Below are positions 11,833-24,890 of a stretch of DNA of 64,000 nucleotides, in pieces (the first letter of the stretch is position 1; the number at the start of each line of letters is the position of its first letter). The notes beneath the pieces were generated by a model. That model did no database searches and was not told the origin of the DNA. It saw only the letters and a program-made list of their open reading frames with translations. A program made the translations under genes and the position numbers. The stretch comes from Haemonchus contortus (taxonomy: Eukaryota > Nematoda > Chromadorea > Rhabditida > Trichostrongylidae), in NCBI GenBank assembly GCA_000469685.2, contig LS997564.1:34180151-34244150 (forward strand), in the 5' to 3' direction.

Positions 11833-13476
11833 TATCAATCTTGGAGATATACATTGCATAGAGATATCGGGGTTTTATCAATGGAATAAAACGAACGGTG
11901 TTCTAGCTGCTATCAGCGTATGTAGGAAGCAAAAAAAAAAAACTGAAAGCATTATGGGCGGTCACTAGTCACAAGTCGAACTTCTCCCACATGGGAACAG
12001 ACTATGGCTTTCAGAGTGATGTTAAAATGATTCGCTTATTTGTTTTTTTTTTCCAATAGAACGGGCTTGATTGTTCAAATGTCCTCAAAAAAAAGTGACC
12101 AATCTATTTTTAGCATTTTTTTAGTTTTGAGGGATAGTTGGAATTGTAGCGAATGGTGCCAAATCAAAGGTGTGTGGTGTACGGATTGAATTGTGGGTGG
12201 GACGCAACAGACCATTGTGTCTTACTTATCTCGGGGTTTTTCACTTCCTACCAAAGTCGCATGATAGAATGAAAATACTTTTTGTTGACTAGATGATGGG
12301 CTAGTACTGTGTACACCTGACAAATGCCGTGGCGATTCCAAATAGGAATCACGTGCATGGCGCATCCCAGGGCGATGGAATGAGTGCCCTGTCCTTGATC
12401 CTTCTCGTGGTAATGAAATGGAAAGCGGGGTTGATTTTATGCGCTCAATCTGCAGGTCTGCTTATTCCTAGGGTTTCTTAGCAACAAATTTTTAAAGCAC
12501 GATCAGGCGAAGATTTCCGTACTCATAAGTTTACTTAAATCCTACAGTTTATTCCTTTTTATATAAATTCATAGTAAATGGCTCATTTTGATCGACTGCG
12601 CTTATCATAGATGATCAAATACAAAACGACGACTCAATAGAGAAAGGCATAAGTCATTTTTGATCTTGACAATAAAATAAACAAGTAAACAAACAAAAAG
12701 TCCATGAAAAATACATCAAAGAGTTGGGGAAATCGAAACAAGGACGACTCGAGTAGAATGGGAGAAGCTTTTGGGCGATGGACTTGTGCCATCTAACAAA
12801 CAATGAGGAGTGACCAACGGGTTGCCCGGGTAACCAGTGCCAGCTCAGCCATGCCACGCAATCACTCATTTGGCATGGGATCGTTTTGGGTAAGGACGAC
12901 ATGTACGGCTCATTTCTTTCAACAAACCCTTGCTGGGATTTGGTCAGGGTCTTCGGTCAGTCGGGATCGGTCATTCGTTTTTAATGGAAGTTTCATTTCT
13001 CCAACGAATTCCGCTTCGAGATCTGGTCTCAGGCAATGTGGGTGGCAGCAACAACGCTCACTACGAACACATATGGCTTTAAATTTGGTTCAAATAGATT
13101 TATTACCCATTTTTTTCACCGACACTTCTTCTTCAAGAAGCTCTATGATTTATGGTTTTGAAAAGATTCACTTCTATGCAAGGCTTAGAAGAGTTAAGTC
13201 AAATACATGGGAAATGGTCAATACTGTAAAGAGAACTTACAAATTATTTGCAGTTTGGAAACTGTACCCGTAAAGAGCACAAAATAAGCGCACTGCCATA
13301 ATGGCGGAGTTGTTACGCCCCCGTTGTAGTGATCCTCCCAGCTCATTCGGCATCTATCTTTTAGATGGCTATTGATTGGTGTCGTACATGTCTGGAAATA
13401 GAGAAATACTCTCCTTTGGCTAGTTTCGAGAGCTATCAAGAGCAAATTCGTGATAGAACGGCTTTAGAAACTTTAA

Positions 13477-14038
13477 AGGCACAGTTCACGATAATATTGG
13501 GTAATCCAGATTACAATGAAAATTGAAAGACAAGATCAGAAATAGTGCGTTGAATGTGAAGAAACTGCGTGAATCGGTGTTTCCAAAGTGAAAAAGGCTT
13601 CGAAAAACCGTTAAAAAGGGGGCTGGACGAGAATGAGACCAGAAAAATGAAGAAGAGTGGGGCGTTTGGACGAGCTATACAATGTGTCTCACTGCGTCCT
13701 AGTACGAATAACAAACTATGATCAGCAAAAATTCATTCACTTATAAGCATAAGTAAAAAAAAAACTCTAGTAACAGCAAAAGTAGCTCACCCTTTTCAGC
13801 GTCTAGGAGTAGGAAATTAAATAAGGGTTGCGGCAGCAAAAAGAATAACAGGGGAAAAAAGAATGAGAGAAATACACCACCTCATCCCTCGGCGACCGGC
13901 TGATTGTGTGTGGGTCTTAAAACGAACAGTTGCAATCTGTATTGTCTCGACACTCGTCTGACGTGATGATGTGACATCGATCGAGAGACGGGAAAGCCAT
14001 TGACGTTCCCGCGCATTGAATTATCGTGAACTGTGCCT
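13477..14038. mobile_element. TTAA-flanked MITE, copy 1 (562 bp)
   Basis: Inverted ends AGGCACAGTTCACGATAAT at 13477 and its complement ending at 14038, each bordered by TTAA (13473-13476 and 14039-14042). TTAA duplication is the hallmark of piggyBac-type transposition. The interior is closely similar to the copy at 51808-52346, for example the block gaagaaactgcgtgaatcgg and the next 150 bases. No transposase frame is present, so the element is non-autonomous. Confidence 0.75.
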
Positions 14039-14042
14039 TTAA

Positions 14043-15510
14043 AGAACGGCTTTTTCTGATGAGGTCGATTTAAGCCCTTTTGTTGTTCACGATCAGAGTA
14101 TGAAGGGCTTGAAGGGGGAAGTTATGAGGGTTTTTCAGCTTTTTTTGGTAGGCATTAGTCTTCGGTTCAGCTCATGTCCTTGAAAGTGTCTGCCAGTACT
14201 TGGAAACTGTTTACTGTTGGACTTGACTGTTTACAATTAGAGCTCAACCTTTAAATCAGTACAGATTGAATCACGGAAACATCCGATTCTGAAGGATTCC
14301 TAAACTGCCTAAATTAAGAAAATTACCAAGGATTTAGAGTAGTCTGGAAGGTGGTGAAGAGGGTGTTCGAGCGCATTGGTATTGTTGTCTGCTCACTGAA
14401 ATCTGAACTTTCCGACCACTTCTCCGCAGAATCGTTAAATTTACCGCATCCCCGAGGGAACAGGTAAGACTGTGGAGGGTTAGAAAACGTAAAAGAGGGT
14501 GGAAACACTGGGAATGGGCAAATTGGAAAGGATAGCATAGCAGGTAAAGCGCCGTGGTGCACCACTGCGGTCTGGGAGGCAGTGTCGCACTGTGCTTTGT
14601 CTAGGCCTCCAAATTACTGGTCTTGCTGATTTACTAGTACAAAATTTGCTTGAGTGAGGATACCCGGGCTTAGTAAGGAAATCGTATTCCACGGTTTCTT
14701 TGGGAAAAAAAGTTGGGCAGGTCAGATAAGGCTTGTACTCCATTCCTATACTTGACTAGAATTCTGAGTATACTTCTTTGAGGGGCTTTTTACCGACTAA
14801 CCATGAACATCAGAGCTTTTTTCACCGGGTTCATTTTATCGTGGTATTTTTGGGATCAGTCGATCATCCAGATCTCTTGTCGATAAGTTTGCACTGCCTG
14901 CCGTCAGTGGAATGGTCTCCAATTTCCCTAACTCGTTTGTCGCCTCTTTTTTCTCATCTGCCTTTCTTTTTAACTAAAAGCAGCTTGCTTCGAAGACAAC
15001 GTCAGGACTATGTGAGGTACACGACTCCTTTCATGGTTTTTTTTTCTGCCAGGCTGTGAAATGAGAGGCAGAAAAATCTTTTCCAAAATTTAGGTTTCGA
15101 GCAGGGTACCTGATTTCTTTGAAATGTCTCTGCAACATTTTCTCAAGCATCCTCGGAATTTTGTTTGTACCGGTAATGTCTGTTCGTCTATCATCTTAAC
15201 AGAGGCAGTTCATGGATCGTCCCAAAGCCGTAAGATCTTGGACAGGAAAACGGTGAGCGTCTAGAAAGTTTCTATATTGATTGATTGAAATGTATCGTGT
15301 GCAATCTATCTCTATCTATTAGAAAGTTTCGCCGAACGGAGGGAAAGAATGTTATGAACTCGTGAAGGATGGGGTAATCTAATGGGAAGCGACCAATACC
15401 GTTTAAAAATAAAAGGGCCTGACTAAAAGTTGCCTTGCTCATTCACTTTATTTTTAAATTAGCGTAAGTATAACTGGAACTTTTGTGAAAAAGTCTCTGG
15501 TGTCGATCAA
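14043..15510. other. Intergenic, nothing recognised
   Basis: About 1.5 kb with no supported gene or repeat. The short open frames on both strands overlap each other and show no domains. Confidence 0.4.
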
Positions 15511-15775
15511 ACCTGTTTTGGGATGCAGCCGCGCATTTGACTTCCCTTCGAAATCGTAGTGGAATATAATGCGTAGGTGGCCTATGAATGGTTTGCGGTA
15601 GCCAGCCAATGTGCAAGTCAGTGCTTTTATCTCCCGGAGGAATCTGGTACCTAATAGCTGACCCCGGGAAGGCGGATGGCTTAGTTAAATAGTTGGCCGA
15701 GGCGGACATCGACCGGGATTTGAACTCGTTAGAATGCGCGTGTGATAGTGGGCTACTTGTCACTACACCACCCGA
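15511..15775 (-). repeat. tRNA-derived SINE-like element, full length
   Basis: Minus-oriented copy. The plus strand runs from the terminal block (ctgttttgggatgca) through the body (tttgcggtagccagccaatg; gaatctggtacctaatagct; gaccccgggaagg) to the head (gggatttgaactcg, then gtcactacaccaccc). The B box is degenerate but in register. Confidence 0.65.
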
Positions 15776-15893
15776 TAGGTGGGGTGTAATAGGGTACTCG
15801 ACAATACAGAAAGTTCTAGCATTTGATCAAAAATTGACTGATAAGAAATAAGGATTTATTGTAAAGTTGTGTGGATTTCATTGATCATTTCTA

Positions 15894-16797
15894 TTGGGTT
15901 GTAACATAAGTTCGTAGAGTTTTGCGTTCGAATTATTATACAACGACTTGTTTCGATTTTTAGCAAAGTGTATACATTCATTCGGAAGCCCTCTTTCTCC
16001 TCTACAAAGCTGTCTTATGTGTTTTTTGGATGATCCAATTGTTCATCTTTTTTCTTGCGCAGAAATGGAATATCCAAAAGGATAAAATCAGCTTTTTCGA
16101 CATCTGCTCTTTTCATCGAGATCAAAAAGCAGCCGAAGCCGCTCGGGACATATGCAGTGTGTACGAGGAAGGTGTCTTAGGTGTATCTACTGGAAGTAGT
16201 GGGTGGCCCCAGGGGAGACGCTGAAGCTGAGAGTAAGGCAAAATCTTAACCCAAAAGAAGGTCATGATCTGCGTTTGGTGGGACTGGGAAGGCATGGTGC
16301 ACTGGGAAATGCTCGAACGAAACGCCACTGTTAACAAGAAGGTCTACATTGCCCAGCTGAACCGTGTAAATGAGGCTACTCGGCTGAAAAGACCCGATAG
16401 ACAAGGTCAAGTCATCCCGCTCCACGACAACGCCAGGCCCAATGTTGCCCAAGTCGTCAAAACAGCTCTCCAAGAGCTTGAATGGGAGGTTCTTCAGCAT
16501 CCACCGTACTCTCCGAATCTTGCACCTACCGACTATCACGTTTTCCGCTCTCTTTCAAACCAAATGAGGGGTGTTACCTTCGATGGCGAAGAGGATCTTA
16601 AAAACTGGCTCAACAATTTCCTCGACACCAGACCGGCCGATTTTTGGCGAAACGGCGCAAATAAATTGGTCGAGAGAAGGGTGGAGAGTGTGCACATTAA
16701 GGAGGATACACCATTGGTTAATCGATTATTATAATTATTGTTTTTTGCTCAAATGAATCTTTGTGAAAAAGCTCTACGAACTTATGTTACAACCCAA
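15894..16797 (+). mobile_element. Mariner transposon, internally deleted, with intact ends
   Basis: Perfect terminal inverted repeats of about 26 bases (15894-15919 begin TTGGGTTGTAACATAAG; 16772-16797 is the complement) are flanked on both sides by TA (15892-15893, 16798-16799), as expected for Tc1/mariner. The element is 904 bp against about 1.3 kb for a typical complete mariner. The lost piece is the middle of the transposase, including the first catalytic Asp. The intact ends suggest it moved as a deletion derivative driven by a transposase supplied elsewhere, which is inference. Confidence 0.85.
16030..16734 (+). pseudogene. Mariner transposase remnant
   Basis: The N-terminal helix-turn-helix part is seen at 16090-16190 (HRDQKAAEAARDICSVY). 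The C-terminal catalytic half is at 16264-16734 with WWDWEG near its start, HDNARP (second Asp, at about 16423-16440), HPPYSPNLAPTDYH (third Asp, with 34 residues between the two) and a typical tail (NNFLDTRPADFWRNG). The segment with the first Asp is absent, and a TAA lies between the halves (near 16247), so it cannot make active enzyme. Two usually conserved positions are changed (DNARPH to DNARPN, SPD to SPN). Confidence 0.85.
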
Positions 16798-16906
16798 TAG
16801 CTCAACCTGTTGGAGAGAATGCCTACAAGGAATGGACCACTCGTCTCCGAAGCCCTTTCGCGTTTAGCAGACCGATTATCTCTGAATGCTCTGACTGAGT
16901 ATTTAA

Positions 16907-17025
16907 AGGCACTGTTCACGAAAAAATGGTTTCGTACATTTGCACATGGTTTGAATTCGACGCCCCCTCTGATACCATTTGTGCAGGAATGAGGTCGGAA
17001 AACGGCTGGATAGGGCACAATAAGG
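16907..17025. repeat. One-ended relative of the TTAA MITE family
   Basis: Starts TTAA (16903-16906) then AGGCACTGTTCACG, one change from the MITE terminus. The next 110 bases resemble the start of the copy at 35527 (gccccctctgataccat, and aaaacggct further on). I found no matching right end within 700 bases, so it is truncated. Confidence 0.45.
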
Positions 17026-20000
17026 GGCCGGGAGAGTTATCCACGGTCGCCCTCCGCCCCTCGCTAGGCCCACTACGAAATCTAATTGCCGTTCACCACT
17101 TTCGCATTGGAGCGAAGTTGGAGAAAAATCGATGAGCTGGTTGGCAAATCGCCAGGTCCAAGACTGTAGTCTAAATCAGCTGTTTGGGTGTGCTTCTGCT
17201 ATTGCAGACATTGCGCCGCCTTCATGCACTCGCCTGAACACTCCCTAACCGCCGTTCTTTCAATGTGAAACTCGTCCAACCCCCCTTTCCAGCTCTTTTT
17301 TGACCCTTTGTAATTCTTTTTGTTCATCGTTTTCTGCGCTTTTTTCGTTGTTATCGCTTTATTCTAGAGAAGTTCTATCAATTCCCGTCAAAAAAGGGTA
17401 CCCTAAATTTACTGCGAACGGTGATTTCAAAATTCAGTTTCATAAACGACTTGACTTCACAATTGAGCTTTAGAGAGAGAGCATTTAGCTTCACAAGGGA
17501 GCAGTAAAGAAGACAAAGAGCCGACAGCTATGCGCAAATCTTTTCGATAATGTTGCCCTTTTGGGCTTAACCCTAGCCCTGAGCTCTACGGAGTCAATAC
17601 AAGTGCTACGTCGACGTTAATCTACATGTTGTGGAAAGGACGACACTGGGAGTTCAGGGATTTGAGCTGGCCCGGATGGCAATCTCGTGGTTTGAGTTTC
17701 GTCAACGAACGAATGCGAGGACGGATGATTTCAGACCAAGGCGATTACTGACTGAATCCCTTGGGACATTTAGGGAACATCAGTGCGGCCGCTGACGTGA
17801 TAGTCAGACTCTGAGCATCTCAACGACAAGAATGATTCCCCCGATGCCCTTTGAGCCAGTAGGATTCACTGGATTACACTGCTTTGCGAAAGAACCACTA
17901 GAGACGCTGTATTCGCCCATTCGATAGAATCGATGTTCAGCGGGACCACTATTTTAGGTAATTTTTCGTTTATTCATTTATTATTCGCTTATGTATTTCT
18001 AGCTAGTGTTTGTTTCTAGAACACTTCATCGGACTGAATTTGGCATTTTTCCAGTGGAAAAATGAGACCCGGATTGGCAAAACTGTCGCCCACAAGGAGC
18101 CAAACTATCCAACAATATCCAGCCATCGAGGACATTAGGAAGAAGTCGTTACGGTAGCCGCTGATCGTGTGTGCTCTCTCCCAGAAGTGTCTCTCTGTGA
18201 GGTTGGTGATCTTATTGGCTGTTAATCATCGAATTCCAGTCTCCTTAAGTGAACCAGGGATGGGTCGCGGTGGCTTTGATCCATTCCCATCAGGGATTTA
18301 ATCATTAGCTGCATCTTTCGTACAAGCATCAAATTATGTATTGGGGTCGTATTTAGGCATTAAGAAGTGGGAGCGGTAAATCGTTCAAGAAGAACTTACT
18401 TCCCTCACAGGTGATGTCTTATTGCTAGCCGAGAAATAGAAGTGCTTGTTTTTCTCACTTGAGATTCGATCCTGTGAGCAGTGCAAGTGTAATGTAGGAG
18501 CTGTCTCCACTGAACCACCTTTTTTGTCTAACGAATGGCCTCTAGGTAGCTCTAGTTCTAACCATTCTCTTCGAATCTTTTTTCGGTTTACGCAGTGCTT
18601 CCGACGTTGTCTTGCACTTATAAAAACTCTAGTACTGATACTTTTTGTTCATTTTTCTTATGATTTAATCGCTGCTCAACTCGTTTTTTTTTTCTCAGAT
18701 AGCATTATGTGGGAACTCTGTTCGGGATTAGTTGGAAAAGCACTATCAGGATGGCATCGCGGGAACTTTTTCACGGTGCGATCCCCTATCAATTCCCACA
18801 AGCGAGATCACAGTGTGAATTCCTCTTCAGAGGGATTTCACAGGATCCTCACACCCCACACCTTCCCACCCGCTTACTTTTTCCGCTTGTCCGTCTTCCG
18901 TTTCCGTTCTGGAATGATGAACGACGAATGGGAAAATATGTAGGTGAATTTGCGTTCTTCTCCCCCCCCCCCCGCCTACCTGCCCCCTCTTCGGCGTGGA
19001 AAAGATCGCTTTTCTTCCCAGCCCACCTTCACCCGGAACATATAGACCGATAGCTAATTTCTATCGATGCTATCCATTTCAAAAGCTGAAAAACGACGAA
19101 CATTTTTGTGCAAAATTATCTTTTTGTTGTAGAGATCATTACGAATATGGCACAAACTTGTGGCTTTTAGTGAATCGTGGATTTATGGCTTTTTTGCTTG
19201 AAATCCCTAGGGTACCCTGGAGATTCCAACAACATATTCTATTCGATTGTTGACACGATTTCAATAGGTTTGTGTGTGCTCTGATGAACCCATAGGCTGT
19301 GCATGCACCTCAGTGCCTCGCCATCAATTATTCATTTCATCCTCATCTATGAGAAAGCGAAAGGGTGGGCCGCAGACCGAACATTTGGCCAGGTGCCACC
19401 CCTTTCCGTCAGTCATATTTTGAACCTTATATTATATTATATTATACGATGAATACCCAATTTTGTCTGTTGTCTTTGATGTGTTGTCGTTCTGACCCAT
19501 TCAATCTGTTCTGTGATTCCTGAATCACCTTATGTTCATGGCGCAACCATTCAAAACTTGTCTAGTGATGACTTTTTTACTGTAACATTTTTTCATTACG
19601 ATAACTAACCTGAATTGGGCTCTCGCTCCTAGAGCCTGCGTCAGTGATTTCCTTCTCCCTAGGTGATAAGCCGCTTTAGATTAGGGAGGGAGACGTAGGT
19701 GGTGACTGAGCAGGTGTTGGCTCCACCCATCTATTCACTAATGTGCTTCTGCCGAATCTCATTTACCGCCTAGTACTCAATAGGTAGCCAATCTCTTAGC
19801 AGTTAATTGCTCTTTGCTGTTTCACGCACCTTGCATATCATTTCGACTCGGAAATCGGAAATCGGTTCGTTTGCGGTTGCTCACCCGGAGAAAAAATCTA
19901 AAAATTAAAAAAAATGAAACTTCATAGAGGAAGGGTCGTCCATTTGTTACTTTCATCCCTCTCCCACCCCCTTTGTCTTTCCCGTCATGGAGTTTTGAGA

Positions 20001-22786
20001 CCGAGAAGATGAGGCGAGGAGGGCCGAACTGCATGATGCGTAGTTTCTGAGTCTGAGAGATTTCGTATTCGGGGTTACATTAAGGCTGCCAATTTGGTGG
20101 AACCAACCAACCATCGATTCGAAGGTTTTAGCCATAAGTAATAGGGTAAGCTAGCCTTTGAGCAATCTTGGACTTTGAGAATCGATCAAAATTTCTCCGT
20201 ATTGGCTTCATTTGCGGCAAAATGTGGTTCCGGTGGTACTTAGCCGGTGCTTAGCTGGGACTGGCCATAGGTGAAAGGATAGAGATGGTAGTTTTGATCA
20301 TCGCTGACCAACTCACCTATTATTGTTGCTGGCTACCGTAATCTTTGAATCCAGCTATTTTATATATCCGTTTACATATAACAATATTGTGTATATACAA
20401 ATGATAGCCCATTATTTCCATAGTGAATAGCTCGGCCGGGAGCACTGTGTAGTACAATTCTCCTTTTGTATACGCCATGCGTTTACATTAACCTGTTTTG
20501 CAAAAACCTGCTCGGGAAAGGGTTCGATCGAATTTCGTGCGTACCTTCTATTTGTTTAGTGATTTATGCAATTATTTGTGCATCGACTATCCTTGAAAGA
20601 TTTCCACGGGGAGGGGACAAACACAAACATATGGAGAAAATCAATAAAATCAATATCTCTATGCTACAGATATTGTTTTGCTATAAGGCGTTTCCGTTTT
20701 CCATAGCGTACCGCCGCTTCAATACTTGGCTTCGCTTCATAGACTAGCACTTCCGGCAATTCTCTAATTGTCAGCCGATATCGACCCATTCCCACCTGGC
20801 TTCTCACCTTCTCACCTCTAATTGTGCTCTCTTCTACCTACTACCCTATGTGGGAGTCCCTTTTCCCCTTGGATGACAGCTGCAGATCCTGGATGCTACC
20901 TATCTATTATGTATGCGGAATTGGTCCCTGAGAAACCTATTTTCTCACGAGAACTCAGGTTTCGTTTTAGGCTCATTCCACCTACCCACCCAACTCAACG
21001 CCACTTTGCCTTCCAAGGCTAGGCGATCAATATTTTGTCCCTTCCTTTGTACTTGGACTCTAACCAGCTTTTGATTTCCTCCATTTCGGCAGTGGGTAGC
21101 GCCATGCAACTTGCTTTAACTCGCTTTTGTTAAGACGATTTAAAGTGTTCGAGGATTGGGTGGTTTGTTTGCACTCCGAAGCTTTTGCCTTCCCTTTTAC
21201 TGGGAAAACGTCAGTGGGGAATTCTCTGTCTCACTGCTATCGTATGTGTATGTGTTATCATCTCTCACCCTGAACCAGGCCTGCTGTTTCTTTAGGTCCG
21301 TTGAGATTTAGACCTGGTAAGGTTCGGTAAGCATAGGAAATCAAAGACATATCTGCTAGCCTACCATTTCCGGCCTTGTCTACTGACTTTTCCGATTAAC
21401 TCAGACTTTTTAGAGCTGTATTGGGCATGTTCCCGTCTAATACACTTACTGCATACAATTTCTAGCATTATTCTGGCTATTATAAGGGAAATAACGTAGC
21501 AATAGGCATGTGGCATGCCTATATGTAGGCTAGGCCCCTGCATGTACCTTGATCATATCCTGTTTCCTGCCGAGCCCAGCATTTCTTTCCAATCTGGCTC
21601 TTTTATGTAATTTTCTCCTGGGAGGATGGAATGAGGTCCTTAACGTAGTATAACCTGGCAAGTAAATGCATTGCATGAGTCATATGAGCTTTTCAATAGC
21701 TCTGCGATTTTGGATGAAAGCAAGTTCAGAGCGCATCCCAGGAAAATTAACGTCTGGCACATTGTGGGTTTCTTAAAAATTTTTGATAAGAGACGCAGAG
21801 TATGGTGTGAATCCTGCATCTCTGGAATTATAATCTTTTCTCTGGAAATCAGCAAAATTTCTCCGATCGTTTGTTCTCTAATGGCGAACTATTTGGCTTC
21901 GTGAAGCCTTATGTTTCCTGATGCTTACTAGAAGACGGTCCTCTGATCCTAATTTTTCTCGTTCTCATATTTTCATGGCATTTCTAATTCCGCCAATATT
22001 TTTCTCAGTACCTCCTTTTGCTGGAAATTCATTTATTCACTGGGATTGGACGGTCCGTTCTCCAAATGGTCGCCCACACCGTTAACATCGCTCATCGCAT
22101 GATCTTTGTTTAGCCATTATTTACTGCTAGGCCATCTCAGACTTCTTGTATCCCCGTATTATTCATTACATGTTGAATAATCTCAAAATCTGCGGCCCTG
22201 CAGAAAACCGTGCAGAAAGTTTTTGCAGCCAAAGGTACCCACTTTTTTTTCCAAAGTTTCCTATTCTTCCCACGATGTATTCCCGACCCAGGCAATCCGA
22301 TGACCGGTCAATGAGATCATTTTCGCGGACATATTTCTGGTCTGTCTCCGAATCCTTTCGTGCTTCAGTTTTTCTCAAAACATTGAGACTCGTGACCTTT
22401 CTTATCGACTGATCCTCTTTGACTTTCTTAATATAGATCGTGTCCGTACGATCAAAGCTGTTGATCCGGTTTCTTCATTCAGACCAGAGTCCTGGTCCTG
22501 GCTCCATGTTCGCTCACATACTATCACCATGCCTAACCCTTTACGGTCGCCCCCAACTTCTGATCATCAGAGTCAGTTTGCCATCTGTGAGATCGCCACT
22601 GGCTTTCTCTGAAGCGACTCACTTCTGGATTTACAATTTTCGCTGAGTTTCATTTTTTCCTTTCATGTCGATTTATGGTACATAACGTCCTGCCCACAGT
22701 CCGTAGCCCTGAATTTGACTACAAACCGCCAGCTGGTGCTTCACTTCTGAGAAGATGTGAATTTGTTTAAAATATCCCTATTTCGA
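17026..22786. other. Gene-free stretch, nothing recognised
   Basis: About 5.8 kb. The largest open frame (18446-18943 plus) has no domain and contains simple-sequence stretches. A C-run sits at 18962-18973 and a short ATATT tandem at about 19430-19445. No convincing exon or mobile-element end was found. Confidence 0.4.
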
Positions 22787-23045
22787 CGATGAAGTGGTGT
22801 AGTGAGATGTTGCACTTTGTCACATACACATGGCCCGGGGATCGACCCCGGACCGATACTTTCTCGGGGCAATTATTTCCTCCATCTCTCCGTGTTGGTT
22901 GAATACAACAAGATTCGTCCGGGTGGATGAGCGCACCGACTGGTGCACCGGCTGACTACCGTGGGCCATTGTATGGGGTACATGAGCATTCGAAGCTATT
23001 GGGATTCTTAGTGGGAATCGAATGCGGGGCGCGTCCCAACAAAGA
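22787..23045 (+). repeat. tRNA-derived SINE-like element, full length
   Basis: The plus-oriented head begins with A-box-like TGGTGTAGTGAG (22795) and a B-box-like GGGATCGACCCC (22839-22850). The body carries ccatctctccgtgttggttg and gcaccggctgactaccgtgg and ends gggcgcgtcccaac at 23040. Confidence 0.65.
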
Positions 23046-23659
23046 TTCCATTCAAGCTGTGTGCCTTTGTCTTTGATCCTTATGGAAGTTCTTAAAGAGG
23101 TCGATTTGGCAAATAAGCAGCTGGCGCGTTTTCTGTCTGAACTCTACCTGTAGGGTAGACTTGGTGCCTGACTAACCCGCTATTGAGAAATGTATCGTTT
23201 ATCTCTGCGATGGCTGGATCGAATCGCTGCATACTAATCTACCTCCTTCGCTAATCCTTAATCATAGTGCTCATTCGGATTTGATATCAATTTCAGCTTA
23301 GCGACAGCGTCGCGTTGTTATGAGCACGACTTCTAAAAGCCTCCACCACCTGTGTACCCTCCTCTCTTTGACAAGCAGGGGCTTTATTTAGGCACATTTG
23401 TCTGAATCCTAATTTTAGATCGTATACTCTGAACAAATTGAAATCGTGATAGCCTTCAATGCATGGTATACTTGGAAGTTCTTGCCAGTGGGGCTAAATA
23501 ATTCTCATAGCGGCGGGATGTACTTTTGGCTTTCCACCTCGAATTTATCGTTTTTTATGCAAATCCACTACTTCCTATGATTATTCACAATGAAGAAAAA
23601 TTCATTAATCTAACTAGTCAGTAATCTACTCGAATATGAGAGGTGAAGTCTTTGGCCAT

Positions 23660-23921
23660 AGGCAATTCCGTTTTTGGAATGCGCTCAGCTTTCGCCTTCC
23701 ATTCAGATTTGTAATGGCGTTTGAATGTGGCCTATACAATGACTTGGGTGGCAAGTCGATGTACGACTCAGAGCTGTTATCCTCCCAAATAAGTCTGATA
23801 CTGATTAATCAGCCCAAGGTAGATGGAATGCTTGGGTGCCCTGTTGTAGTGGCAGTCCAAGATCCGATCACCTGACCATGCGTATGTGATAGTGCACATT
23901 TGCCATTACGCCACCTCTGTC
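23660..23921 (-). repeat. tRNA-derived SINE-like element, full length
   Basis: The plus strand runs ccgtttttggaatgcgctca, then tggcctatacaatgacttgg, tcctcccaaataagtctgat, and ends with the head complement gccattacgccacctctgtc. The middle has drifted; the B box is no longer clear. Confidence 0.6.
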
Positions 23922-24774
23922 TTGCTTGAAATCATGCCTTTTAAGTGGACAAATGCAAGTAAATTTGCTGATACTCTGTGATCTGAAAAAAGAAACAACT
24001 CGGGTTCTATACATGTCCCTGTAATTTCAGGATTGATCCCAGGAATCCTTTCCAGTAGAAGAAAATCCCTGGTCCTTGCAACGCCTGGTCCCAGATGCTA
24101 ATTGTATCGGTTATATACTTCGCCTAGCTGACACCGCGATTCCAAATCTGGGTAGCATCGGTGGCATGATCCCGTGAGATTCATCAAAACCAGCTTCTGA
24201 GAATTTTGCCATTTCACATATTTTTGTTACAAATTTTCACAAGTTCAAATTGGCTGTAGGCTGCTTCCAGAAGTGTTGTTTCTTTTTGAGGCTCATTACA
24301 ACTCTTGCTTGGTTACTGAAGCACCCTCCAGCACCATCAGAACGATTAGAGCTTGTTCTTCTTTGTGGTTGACCTATTTGAGAACGGAATTCCGGACTGA
24401 ATTGCGAATGCTTTTGTAATTCCGAAAGAATATCGAATGCATGGCTTAAACGCCAAGCTTTTGTCGTCATCTCAGAGTCGCGGATGGACTCGTTGTGTAT
24501 GAGCCACCGTTTTCCTGTTTATCGAGTTTTTTTTAAGACTTTGTAGGCATGGGAGAAATACATTTGTAAAGATAAGGGACGTGCCAAAGCTGCCTTCGGA
24601 ATAAGCGGATTCCGCTTTGCTACAGTAGGCGGGAGGATTTGAGGTTGGGAGCTTCTCCAGTATTTGATTAATGGAATATTATTCAGGAAAAATTCGTTCA
24701 AAGAGTTCACCACCTTAATTCATTGGGCAGGGGGGATATGGCTTATCGTCTTATTTCTTTGCTGGTTAATTCAG

Positions 24775-24890
24775 AGAGATTCATCTACATAGGCAGAATT
24801 GAAGGTGAAAGGCTTCCCAGATTTGATCTCATGGACTGCACTCTTGTGGAACGTAACCCCCGAGCACTGCACCACCTTCCCTTTCAACTC
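24775..24890 (-). repeat. Decayed SINE-like head
   Basis: The minus strand reads AAGGTGGTGCAGTGCTC near 24890, an A-box-like start shared with the SINE family, followed about 45 bases later by GAGATCAAATCT, a poor B box. The body does not clearly match the other copies, so this may be a second family. Confidence 0.3.

Larger units (their letters stand above)
10239..13472. other. Gene-poor stretch with SINE copies
   Basis: It holds one complete and one truncated SINE-like copy (10710-10979, 11638-11832) and an isolated 79-codon frame at 11193-11432 that is listed separately. From 11840 to 13472 I see nothing beyond short A/T runs. Confidence 0.45.

Noticed and set aside
12803..13273. 156-codon plus-strand frame
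   Set aside because: No recognisable motif and no matching splice signals. The opposite strand is also open over part of it.
18446..18943. 165-codon plus-strand frame
   Set aside because: No domain, no splice partners, rich in Phe/Ser from T-rich DNA, and overlapped by other frames. Treated as chance.
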